This document shows positions 8,017 to 16,503 of a stretch of 64,000 nucleotides of DNA, one piece after another (the first letter of the stretch is position 1; every line of letters starts with the position of its first letter). The DNA lies in assembly GCA_963837355.1 (NCBI GenBank), contig CAWIMY010000002.1, positions 186,001-250,000 on the forward strand, read 5' to 3'. The notes under the pieces were generated by a model that worked only from the letters and a program-made list of their open reading frames with translations, was not told where the DNA came from and did not search any database. Position numbers and translations under genes: made by a program. This DNA is from Aureispira sp963837355 (GTDB lineage Bacteria; Bacteroidota; Bacteroidia; Chitinophagales; Saprospiraceae).

Positions 8017-8667
8017 CTAATCGTTGGTAATGGTAATTTTCTTAGCATCGTATGCTTTGTTCTCGATCAAGTCAGCCAAGAAACGCCCCACATCTTTGCG
8101 GGCAATCGTACTCGGTTCTTTTTCCTGTCCCAAGTGTTCGATGGCTCGAATGGCAGCGCCGTCTTCATCGGTCAATTCAGTTGGGCGAATAATCGTCCAT
8201 TCGGGTAAGGCAGAGTTGACGACTACCTTTTCTTGCTCGGTTCGATCTTTCATGATGCGACCCAATAAAAGTGGTTCGATGATGTTCCGAAAAACAAAGC
8301 GCCCGTGGCCGACCGAATCGCCTGCCCCAATCGCGGACATACAAACTAAGCGCGGCGTATGGGCTTTTTTCATGGCCTGTACCACTTTCCGAGTGCCTTC
8401 TTCCATGAGGCTAGGCTGGTGCAAAATTGTGTCCTTGTTAAGCGGTGCGCCAAAAGTGAGCACCACCACGTCTTGGCCTTTCATTGCTTTATCCAAGTCG
8501 TCATCGTTCAAAACGTCTCCTTTGAAGACTTGTAGATTTTCATCCTTCTGTTCGATTCTTTCGATGGAGCGACCAAAGGCAGTGACGTGGTGACCTGCGT
8601 TTAGGGCTTCGGATAAAGTGTGGCGGCCGATTTGTCCTGTGGCGCCAATTACGAGTACATTTTTCAT
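8017..8667 (-). CDS. NAD(P)-binding SDR-like protein (NmrA/atypical SDR type)
   Basis: A Rossmann-fold protein of 216 residues from the ATG at 8667 (MKNVLVIGATGQIGRHTLSEAL); the frame extends 16 codons upstream, but the family begins at MKN. The dinucleotide motif GATGQIG is at residues 8-14. The body has the pattern of atypical short-chain reductases of the NmrA/YwnB type: VVLTFGAP, RLVCMSAIGAG, the EWTIIRPTEL strand-loop, and VGRFLADLIENKAY near the end. The substrate is unknown; such proteins may act as redox-sensing regulators or reductases. It is a single gene with no operon partners. Confidence 0.85.
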   Translation of the reverse strand: MKNVLVIGATGQIGRHTLSEALNAGHHVTAFGRSIERIEQKDENLQVFKGDVLNDDDLDKAMKGQDVVVLTFGAPLNKDTILHQPSLMEEGTRKVVQAMKKAHTPRLVCMSAIGAGDSVGHGRFVFRNIIEPLLLGRIMKDRTEQEKVVVNSALPEWTIIRPTELTDEDGAAIRAIEHLGQEKEPSTIARKDVGRFLADLIENKAYDAKKITITND

Positions 8668-8881
8668 AGTGTGTTTGTTTTGAAGAAGTTTATAGTATAA
8701 CCGATTATTTTCCATTTTGTTGCTGCGACTTTTGCACGGCGGTTGCTGTACTCCCCGCTAGCGCAAGTGTTCCAAATGCAACGGTGCTAGTTCAAGTGTT
8801 GAGCGAAGCGGTCACTTGGACGACGTTGTATATTCCACGCATTAGAAGGCGAAGAAAGGTATAAAAATAAAGAGAAAAGCC

Positions 8882-9550
8882 GTGTTCCTCTTGTTGCGTG
8901 ATTTACGGGCTGCGGTCACAAGTCACCGCTTATTAAGAATGCAAATTTTTGGAAATGGTGCAAGCTCAAGACTTGCGCCAGCGGGGGGCGTTTTTAATGG
9001 GGTCGTTGATTTTGATCCTAATGCGGGTACCGTGACGTTAAACTCTCCTAGTTCCAGTGGTACCTTTGTTCAGAAGTTAGACGCTAATGGAAACTTAGAA
9101 TGGGTAACTGGAATACTCGGCTTGGATAATTATGATAACCCGCCATTCTCCACGTTAGATGACGAGGGATCGATCTATACTACTGGACAATTTTCTAGCC
9201 TAGTAGATTTTGATCCAAGCTCTGCATTAAGCACCTTGACATCAAACGGTTCTATCGATCTTTTCGTCCAAAAGTTAACACAACCTAACTTTATTGCGCT
9301 CTCCAAGTTGCCTACGAGCACCTCTACTCTCTATCCCAACCCTAGCACAGGCCATTTAACGATAGAAATAGATCCTTCCAGAGAAAATACGATTGCTGTC
9401 CTAGACAATCAGGGCAAGTTGGTGACCCCACCAATAATTACCCGCCATTCCTCAGCGCTGTTGGAACTGGGTCATTTGCCAGCAGGCCTGTACTATATTT
9501 CGGTTACCACTAAAGAAAGCACCACTATTTCTAAGTGGGTCAAGCAATAA
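8882..9550 (+). pseudogene. 5'-truncated T9SS-sorted beta-propeller protein
   Basis: The frame opens at a GTG with no signal peptide, and its first ~35 residues have no repeat character. From residue ~35 on it matches the blades of the protein encoded just downstream: FNGVVDFDPNAGTVTL, FVQKLDANGNLEWV, YTTGQFSSLVDFDP, FVQKL. It ends with a complete T9SS type A sorting domain (LYPNPSTGHLTIEI ... GLYYISVTT ... ISKWVKQ). Only two blades remain of the seven in its neighbour and the export signal is missing, so it is most likely the 3' remnant of a tandem duplicate. Hairpin-forming sequence lies at the truncation junction. It is unlikely to be exported as it stands. Confidence 0.7.
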
Positions 9551-9579
9551 TTACTTCTAACCTTATAAATAGACAAACA

Positions 9580-11283
9580 ATGAATTATTTCTTAACAATA
9601 GTCCTCTTCTTTAGCCTCTGCTCTTTGGGTACGGCACAAACAACTTCTTTCAATTGGGCAAAACCGCTCAATACCTCCAGTCTGAATCCCGTGACAGTAG
9701 ATGCCTCTAACGATGTGTACAGTACTGGTAGTTTTTCTGGAACGGTCAACTTTGATCTTGGAGCAAGCAATACAAGTTTAACCAGCAACGGCGCGAACGG
9801 TCTTAGTGCATTTATTTACAAAACAGAGGAGACGGGCGCCTTTGAATGGGTGAAAGAATTTGTCGGAAACAGCGATGCTTTCATCAATGCAATTAAAGCC
9901 AGCAACAACCATTTATACTTTTCAGGGTATTTTACGGGTACCCTAGATGCAGACCTCGGTACAGGAGTGACCAATCTCACGGCTTCGATGGGTCAAACTA
10001 GCTTTTTCTATGAAAAAGCACAGTCCAATGGTGATTTGGTTTGGGCAATACAAGTAGACGGTGCAAATGGAGGCATTTTTGTCCAAGATGACAATGGCAA
10101 CAGCTATATAGTAAGTAACTTTGGAGGAACAGTAGATGCAGATCCAGGGCCTAATACGCTCAATTTTACGGCAGGGGGCGGAGCAGATTTCTTTATACTA
10201 AAACTGGACGACAATGGCAATTTTATATGGGCTAAGCACTTTGCTAATATTGGTACCAGCAACAGTGCCATTGCTCCTAAAGCTATTGCCTTGGATGGTA
10301 GTGGCAATGTGATTGTCGTTGGTAATTTTGTAGGAACAGTTGATTTTGATCCAGGTGCTGGCGTTACGAGCTATGCTTCTACTTTCACCGTTCAAAACGA
10401 CGATGATGCTTTTATCTTGAAGTTGGATAATAATGGTAATTTTATATGGGCTAATCACCTAACAGGAGTCGAAGATGTACAGCTCACTTCACTTGCTGTT
10501 GACCAAGGTATTGATAACATCTATGTAGGAGGCATGTTTGAAGGCACTGCAAATTTAGAGTCTGGCAGTACGTTCAACGTGACTTCAGCAGGACAAACAG
10601 ACATTTTTGTCCAGCGTTACAATGCCCTTGGACAACTCGTTTGGTCAGAACAAATTGGTGCTACGGGCTACGACGAGGTAAACGGGATGGATGTCGATAG
10701 TTTGGGCGCGCTTTATTTAACAGGCAGATTTGAAAACACGGTAGATTTTGATCCTTCTAGTACGGCGGTCGCCAACTTGGTTTCAGCAGGATCTGGAGAT
10801 ATCTTTATTCAGAAACTAAGTGCCTTTGGTCAATTTGAATGGATTGAGCAACTCGGTAGTACAAGCTTAGACAGAGGCACCTCCCTTGTTGTAAGCAACA
10901 ACACGATTTACACTACGGGTGACTTTAGAGCATTGATAGACTTCGATTATACCACAGGAACTAATTTCGTAAGTCCTATTGGTTTTCAAAACGCCTTCAT
11001 TCTAAGCATGGCACTCCCTATTAACACCTCTACGGCTACCCTAGCAACGCCCCAACTACAGCTTTACCCCAGCCCTAGTCAAGGCGCACTGACCATAGAA
11101 CTCGGCCAGCAAGGCGAAGCAACGGTTTCTATTTTGGACAACCAAGGACGTTTGGCGCATCCGTCTATTCTTAGTAATGAAACTACTTTAGTGCTGAGTC
11201 TATCGGACTTACCTACTGGAGTGTATTATATTTCGGTACAACAAGCGGGGCAAACAAGCATTAGTAAATGGGTGAAGCAGTAG
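9580..11283 (+). CDS. Secreted seven-bladed beta-propeller protein with T9SS sorting domain
   Basis: From the ATG at 9580 the 567-residue protein has a signal peptide (MNYFLTIVLFFSLCSLGTAQ), then seven repeats of about 65 residues, each carrying F.GTVDFDPG, D.FI.KLD..GNFIWA and Y..G.F motifs. This is the pattern of SBBP-type repeats, and the count fits a closed seven-bladed propeller. The last ~75 residues are a T9SS type A sorting domain (LYPSPSQGALTIEL ... LPTGVYYISV ... ISKWVKQ). It is predicted to be secreted across the outer membrane and anchored or released at the surface; the ligand is unknown. The frame extends 15 codons upstream, but those overlap the preceding gene and lack a signal sequence. 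It sits 29 bases after the truncated paralogue. Confidence 0.88.
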   Translation: MNYFLTIVLFFSLCSLGTAQTTSFNWAKPLNTSSLNPVTVDASNDVYSTGSFSGTVNFDLGASNTSLTSNGANGLSAFIYKTEETGAFEWVKEFVGNSDAFINAIKASNNHLYFSGYFTGTLDADLGTGVTNLTASMGQTSFFYEKAQSNGDLVWAIQVDGANGGIFVQDDNGNSYIVSNFGGTVDADPGPNTLNFTAGGGADFFILKLDDNGNFIWAKHFANIGTSNSAIAPKAIALDGSGNVIVVGNFVGTVDFDPGAGVTSYASTFTVQNDDDAFILKLDNNGNFIWANHLTGVEDVQLTSLAVDQGIDNIYVGGMFEGTANLESGSTFNVTSAGQTDIFVQRYNALGQLVWSEQIGATGYDEVNGMDVDSLGALYLTGRFENTVDFDPSSTAVANLVSAGSGDIFIQKLSAFGQFEWIEQLGSTSLDRGTSLVVSNNTIYTTGDFRALIDFDYTTGTNFVSPIGFQNAFILSMALPINTSTATLATPQLQLYPSPSQGALTIELGQQGEATVSILDNQGRLAHPSILSNETTLVLSLSDLPTGVYYISVQQAGQTSISKWVKQ

Positions 11284-11310
11284 CTTCTCTCCACGTTAAT
11301 TTTTATAAGA

Positions 11311-11343
11311 AATGCCCTTCCAAGTCTAGCTCGGAAGGGCATT
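11311..11343. terminator. Bidirectional terminator between the propeller gene and alaS
   Basis: AATGCCCTTCC / GGAAGGGCATT form an 11-bp perfect stem with an 11-base loop between the convergent genes ending at 11283 and 11387. Confidence 0.75.
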
Positions 11344-11386
11344 CTTAATACTATATAATAGCGTATCGTTGTTGCTTTCGCTAAAC

Positions 11387-14032
11387 CTACTCTACGCCTT
11401 TAACCGTTATTTCGACCAACTCGCGCGCTGCTTGTAAAGCATTGCTCAAACCAGCAGGATTTTTACCGCCTGCCGTGGCATAAAAAGGCTTGCCGCCGCC
11501 GCCGCCGTTGACGTGCGGTACAATGGCTTTAACAATGTTGCCCGCGTGCAATTGGTAGCGTTTCACCACTTCCGCATCTACAGAAACTGTCAAAAGTGCT
11601 TTGCCGTTGCTTTCGCCGCCCAAAACCAAGACCAAATTGGGAATGGATTGGTGCAAGCTGTTGCTCAATTGTTTGAGGCCGTCTTTAGAAACAATAGTCG
11701 TTGTTGCGCCCAAGAAATTGAGCGTACCAATACCTTGTACTTGTTCCTCTAAATCTCCCTTAGCTAACTTCGCTTCTAGTAAAGCCATTTTTTCTAAGTC
11801 CTTTTGTAGTTGCTTGTTGTTTTGAACCAAGTCCGTGACCGCCTTATTCAAATCCTTGGGATTTTTTAGCGCGGTGCGCAAATCCTGCAACTGCTGGGCT
11901 TCTTTTTGGACATATTCTAGTGCCGCTTGACCCGTCAACGCCTCTATACGGCGAATGCCTGAAGCTACCGAGCCTTCGCTCACCAATTTGAACAAGCCAA
12001 TTTCGCCCGTTGCGCGGACGTGGCAGCCGCCACACAATTCTTTGGAAAAGGCATCGTCAAAAGTGATGATGCGCACGGATTCGCCGTACTTTTCGCCAAA
12101 CAACATCATAGCACCCGATTCGCGCGCCTGTTCTAGTGGTACGTCATTTTCTTCCTTTAGAGGAATGTTTGCACGGATTTTAGCATTGACCAACGTCTCT
12201 ACTGCTCTCAATTCTTCTTCGGACATTCTACCGTTGTGAGAAAAATCAAAACGCATTTTTTCGGGAGCGACATAAGAGCCTTTTTGATGGACGTGGGTTC
12301 CCAATACTTGGCGCAACGCTGCATGGGCTAGGTGAGCCACCGAGTGGTTTTTCTCGGTCAAATGGCGCTTTCCACTGTTGATTTGGGCGGTAACGCTCTC
12401 CTCCATTTTTTTGGGCAATTGCTTGACCCAATGTACGATCAAGTTATTTTCCTTTTTAGTGTCTATGACGGGCACTTTCTCGTCTCCAAACCATAGAACA
12501 CCTGTGTCCCCCACTTGCCCACCTGATTCGGCATAGAAAGGGGTTTCGTTTAGGACGATTTGGTACTGTTCTTTATTTTTGGCGAAGATTTTTCGGTATT
12601 TCAAGACACGGCTTTTGGTTTCGTGTTGGGTATACCCCACAAACGTTACATCTTGCTCATCAGATAAGATAATCCAGTCGTCTACTTCTTTCTTAGCATC
12701 GGCTCTAGAGCGCTCTCGTTGTTCGGCTAACGCCAACTCAAACCCTTTCTCATCTACGTTGTAGCCTTTTTCTTGTGCTAATAAATAGGTTAAATCGAAA
12801 GGAAAACCATAGGTATCTAGCAGGGTAAAGGCATCGCTCCCACTGATCGTATTGTCCGTTGCTTCTAGGTCTTCAAATAATTTTAAGCCCCGCTCCAACG
12901 TCTTCAAAAAAGCCTCTTCTTCTCCTTTGATCGTCTGCATCAACATTTTTTGCTGTGCTTTGACTTCAGGGAAAATAGTATCAAAAGAATCCGCTAAAGT
13001 CGGAATTAAGGTGTACATGAAAGGCTCCTGTATATGTAGGAAACTATAGCCATAACGAACGGCACGACGCAAAATACGACGCACGACATAGCCTGCCCCA
13101 GTATTATCAGGACGTTGTCCATCCGCAATCACCATAGCCACGGCACGAATATGGTCAGCCATTACCCGCATAGCAATATCGGTCTTAGCTGTTAATTCAT
13201 AAGAACTGGTGTAGGCGATGCCTGATTTGTTTTCGATCAATTGAATGAGTGGACGGAACAAATCGGTATCATAATTAGAAGTCTTGCCTTGCAACGCCAT
13301 TGCGACCCGCTCCAAGCCCATGCCTGTATCAATACATTGGTTAGCCAAGGGGACTAGAGTGCCATCCGCTAAGCGGTTGAATTGCATGAAGACCAAGTTC
13401 CAAATCTCAATAACCAAAGGATGATCTTCGTTGACCAAGGTACGGCCATCTACGCGATCTCGGTCGGCCTGTGGGCGAATGTCGATGTGGATTTCGGAGC
13501 AAGGGCCACAAGGGCCTTGTGCGCCCATTTCCCAAAAATTATCTTTTTTGCCTGCGCGTAGGATGCGGTCTTTGCTGATCCACTCCTGCCATAATTCGTA
13601 CGCCTCTTCATCCGCCGCTGTTTTGTCTTCGGCATCTCCTTCAAAAATAGTCACATAAAGGCGATCCTTGTCCAATTTATAGACTTCGGTCAACAACTCC
13701 CAAGCCCAAGCGATAGCTTCTTTCTTAAAATAATCGCCAAAAGACCAGTTGCCCAACATTTCGAACATCGTCTGATGGTAGCTATCACGGCCAACATCTT
13801 CCAAGTCGTTGTGTTTGCCTGATACCCGCAAACACTTTTGCGTATCAGCTACACGGGGTGCCAACGGCGTTTCATTGCCCAAAAAGGCATCTTTGAACTG
13901 TGCCATCCCTGAGTTCATGAACATCAAGGTAGGGTCACTTTGGTTGACAATAGGCGCAGAAGCCACGATCTTGTGGTCTTTGCGCTCAAAAAAATCTAAA
14001 AATTGTTGGCGAATTTCTTTAACCGTCATCAT
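11387..14032 (-). CDS. alaS: Alanyl-tRNA synthetase
   Basis: Attaches alanine to tRNA-Ala. The 881-residue length matches the family. The class II catalytic core fills the N-terminal half (FMNSGMAQFKD near 39-48; GRDSYHQTMFEMLGNWSFGDYF near 81-102; GMGLERVAM near 237-245). The editing domain carries the zinc ligands HSVAH (His563, His567) and CGGCH (Cys667, His671). The C-Ala domain ends with NGGGGGKPFYATAGGKN. The start is one of two adjacent ATG codons (14032 or 14029). It is monocistronic, with a candidate promoter about 110 bases upstream, and convergent with the propeller gene. Confidence 0.97.
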   Translation of the reverse strand: MMTVKEIRQQFLDFFERKDHKIVASAPIVNQSDPTLMFMNSGMAQFKDAFLGNETPLAPRVADTQKCLRVSGKHNDLEDVGRDSYHQTMFEMLGNWSFGDYFKKEAIAWAWELLTEVYKLDKDRLYVTIFEGDAEDKTAADEEAYELWQEWISKDRILRAGKKDNFWEMGAQGPCGPCSEIHIDIRPQADRDRVDGRTLVNEDHPLVIEIWNLVFMQFNRLADGTLVPLANQCIDTGMGLERVAMALQGKTSNYDTDLFRPLIQLIENKSGIAYTSSYELTAKTDIAMRVMADHIRAVAMVIADGQRPDNTGAGYVVRRILRRAVRYGYSFLHIQEPFMYTLIPTLADSFDTIFPEVKAQQKMLMQTIKGEEEAFLKTLERGLKLFEDLEATDNTISGSDAFTLLDTYGFPFDLTYLLAQEKGYNVDEKGFELALAEQRERSRADAKKEVDDWIILSDEQDVTFVGYTQHETKSRVLKYRKIFAKNKEQYQIVLNETPFYAESGGQVGDTGVLWFGDEKVPVIDTKKENNLIVHWVKQLPKKMEESVTAQINSGKRHLTEKNHSVAHLAHAALRQVLGTHVHQKGSYVAPEKMRFDFSHNGRMSEEELRAVETLVNAKIRANIPLKEENDVPLEQARESGAMMLFGEKYGESVRIITFDDAFSKELCGGCHVRATGEIGLFKLVSEGSVASGIRRIEALTGQAALEYVQKEAQQLQDLRTALKNPKDLNKAVTDLVQNNKQLQKDLEKMALLEAKLAKGDLEEQVQGIGTLNFLGATTTIVSKDGLKQLSNSLHQSIPNLVLVLGGESNGKALLTVSVDAEVVKRYQLHAGNIVKAIVPHVNGGGGGKPFYATAGGKNPAGLSNALQAARELVEITVKGVE

Positions 14033-14141
14033 TTGTTTAATACTATTGTATGGTAGTTGCTGTAGGTGTTCTAATTAATAGGCTTGACCAGGAAAATAAA
14101 ACAAAACGAGCTGCTACTTGTTTTCCGAAAGGTTACAAGTT

Positions 14142-14149
14142 CAAATATA
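14142..14149 (-). promoter_or_regulatory. Candidate -7 box of alaS
   Basis: On the minus strand TATATTTG matches TAnnTTTG, with a CTTGG about 21-22 bases further upstream that could serve as a weak -33 box. It lies about 110 bases before the alaS start, which would give a long leader. Confidence 0.4.
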
Positions 14150-14611
14150 GAAAGAACCAGCGAATTTATTCCAAGTTTTGGGGAATGCCCTTATAGTTTG
14201 TAACTATTTCGTTAGAATTTATTATCATACAGGAGCAGTAATAGAAAGAAGTTCTACTGATAAAATACTACCTCTTATTTAAGTTTTTTTAAGCACAACT
14301 GGCACTTGAATTGTCTTTAATGGCTCAAAATCAACTAGTTTGAGCCCCGAGCAGGCAAACAGCAGCCCCCAACAGTTCTTTGGCTAAGGGCTTGTTTTTC
14401 AAAACAATGTTCTTAAGAACAAAATATAGAAACAATATAGTGCATAATGGGTTACTTTCAACCAATTTTATGCAATAGGCCATCAACTAAAGTATTCCGC
14501 TCAAAATTTGGAGATGTGGGACTTTTCTGCTTAAATTCGCTCAATAATTTTTACGACAAGTTCTCGAAACAGCAAATTGTTCGTTTAATTAAAACAACTG
14601 ATAACATCCTT
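14150..14611. other. AT-rich intergenic stretch
   Basis: No gene is supported. An open frame continues upstream of the M23 gene from 14447, but it has no coding character or signal that fits the family. The stretch must hold the divergent promoters of alaS and the M23 gene; only the alaS -7 box is visible to me. Confidence 0.4.
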
Positions 14612-15580
14612 ATGGGAAAAGAAAAGTACATTTATAATAAGCATACGCTGCGCTACGAAAAGGCGAATTTATCGCTCAAGCAGTATGTGCTCCGTGGCCT
14701 CGCTGCTACAGGATGTATTGCAGGGTACACCGCGCTTATTTTTGCTTTGTCTCCGAACGATAGTGCTTCTAGTCAAGCACAAGAATTAGCTTTAATGAAG
14801 CAGAAGTACGAAGCGATGAACTACCAAGTCGATAAGATGAGTAGCGCTTTGACTAACCTCCACGATAGAGACAACGCTATTTATAGACAAGTGCTAGAAA
14901 TGGAGCCTACCGATCAAGGTATTTGGGAAGGCGGACGTGGCGGCAGTGATAAATACGCCGACTTGCGCAACCTCTCTGACAGCGAATTACTTATCGCTAC
15001 TAGCAAAAAAATCAGCCAACTAAGACACCAGCTTTCCGTTTCCGCCAGTTCTCAAGACGACATCATACAGCAAGCCAAAGACAAAGAAGAAATGTTGGCT
15101 TCTATTCCTTCTATTCGTCCTGTGCGTGCTTTAAAGAAAAAAATTGGCCACCTCTCTGGCTTTGGTTACCGTACCCACCCCGTCTTCAAGACGCGTAAAA
15201 TGCACACGGGTATGGATTTTGGTGCGCGCAAAGGTACGCCCATCTACGCGACTGGCAATGGCAAAATTGTCCGCATAGAATACAAGAAAACAGGTTATGG
15301 TAAGAATGTGGTTATCGACCACGGTTATGGTTACCAAACCCTCTACGGCCACATGTCTAAAGTACAGTGCAAAGTAGGCCAAAAAGTAAAGCGCGGTGAA
15401 ATCATTGGTTTGGTAGGAAGTACAGGAACCTCTACTTCTCCCCACGTTCACTACGAAGTGGTTTATAAAGGCGATAAGATTAATCCCTTGCCCTTCTGTT
15501 TAGATGGCTTTACGCCAAAAGAATACAAAGATTTTGTCAACGCTGCTACCGTAGAAAATCAAGCGATGTCTATCGAATAA
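14612..15580 (+). CDS. M23 family metallopeptidase, membrane-anchored cell-wall endopeptidase
   Basis: From ATG 14612 the 322-residue protein has a short basic cytoplasmic tail (MGKEKYIYNKHTLRYEKANL), one membrane segment (about residues 29-48), a coiled-coil-like region (about 55-100, ALMKQKYEAMNYQVDKMSSA), and a C-terminal M23/LytM domain. Its zinc motifs are intact: GYRTHPVFKTRKMHTGMDF supplies the H...HxxxD ligands and SPHVHYEV supplies HxH. The domain also shows YGKNVVIDHGYGYQTLYGHM and GQKVKRGEIIGLVGSTG. It probably cleaves peptidoglycan cross-bridges in the periplasm during growth or division. The longer frame from 14447 is rejected because the conserved Bacteroidota form begins with a short basic tail. 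Downstream is a strong terminator. Confidence 0.9.
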   Translation: MGKEKYIYNKHTLRYEKANLSLKQYVLRGLAATGCIAGYTALIFALSPNDSASSQAQELALMKQKYEAMNYQVDKMSSALTNLHDRDNAIYRQVLEMEPTDQGIWEGGRGGSDKYADLRNLSDSELLIATSKKISQLRHQLSVSASSQDDIIQQAKDKEEMLASIPSIRPVRALKKKIGHLSGFGYRTHPVFKTRKMHTGMDFGARKGTPIYATGNGKIVRIEYKKTGYGKNVVIDHGYGYQTLYGHMSKVQCKVGQKVKRGEIIGLVGSTGTSTSPHVHYEVVYKGDKINPLPFCLDGFTPKEYKDFVNAATVENQAMSIE

Positions 15581-15601
15581 GATAAGCTATAACAATAAAG
15601 C

Positions 15602-15640
15602 AACAGCCCTTTTGAACTCGTTTCAGAAGGGCTGTTTTTT
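15602..15640 (+). terminator. Terminator of the M23 peptidase gene
   Basis: AACAGCCCTTTTGA and TTCAGAAGGGCTGTT pair with one mismatch, followed by T6, 22 bases after the stop. Confidence 0.85.
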
Positions 15641-16503
15641 ATTCTGGTGTAGTCTTTTTCTGCTGATCTCATGGTAAGGAAGAACAATAGAAGCATCTTT
15701 TCAAAATAAAGTTAACAGCCACCATTTTAGGTTTCTAGAAGGGGTGTACTATCTAGAAAAAAAGAGTAGCATAAGCATTGGACAGGTGGCAAAGAAACAG
15801 AAGTAGTCATCCCAACAGGAGTGGTAGCCTCTTCGATCTTATCGGTCAACTTTCTGCCCGAGTCTTATATCCCTGCCAATGGGTACGAAGGAATAGGTCT
15901 TTGGAAGGAAAATCAGGGCTTATGTTCGGCATTGATGCCCGCTTACAACATTCCCCCCTTTACTAGCCCTTTGAAGTCCTTCTAAACAATAAAGTGTAAG
16001 TCCTATTCCCTTTTAGAAAACGCTTTTGATACCATCGCCCCCCCATATATATTCTAGGTTTACTTCTAGTAGTTGCCCAGTTCTTATCTAGTACTAATCA
16101 GAATATATTTTCCCCTGCCGTTCTCCTTCTGGCTCTCCTAAAGGAATCTTAGCCTCCATCTCCCTTTTTAGCTTATTTTTATTGTAATTTTTTTGTTGTT
16201 CTCTCTATTTTCGCCCAGCTACTCTACACACTTCTAAATACTGAATAAGAGATTGTTATACAGGAACTTACTTTCTCTTTATTTTTTACCCGTTATATAA
16301 TTTAACCTAGTTGCTCCAAGTTTTTCTAGGTTATAGCTTGTCATTATTATTATTAAATTTAAAATTCAAAAGGCTTTTTCTTTAAATGTTAATATGTTTA
16401 CCTTATATTTAACGATACAATCACAGGTATTACTTTTGATGTCCCAGCTACAATACCGTCTAAAAAAAATTTAACTTATATTTCCCCTCAAAATAAATTT
16501 CCA
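15641..16503. other. Long intergenic stretch with a possible gene remnant
   Basis: It contains one frame (15770-15985, ending in TAA) that is open for 71 codons and reads like protein (VVIPTGVVASSILSVNFLP, IPANGYEGIGLWKENQGL) but has no start codon, so it may be a decayed gene fragment. The remainder to 16503 is AT-rich, without repeats or hairpins of note, and presumably holds the promoter of the following gene. Confidence 0.35.

Noticed and set aside
8882..9550. Intact independent secreted protein
   Set aside because: No signal peptide and only two propeller blades remain, so it was called a remnant instead.
14447..14611. N-terminal extension of the M23 peptidase
   Set aside because: The 55 extra residues have no family match, and the ATG at 14612 gives the expected basic tail plus membrane anchor.
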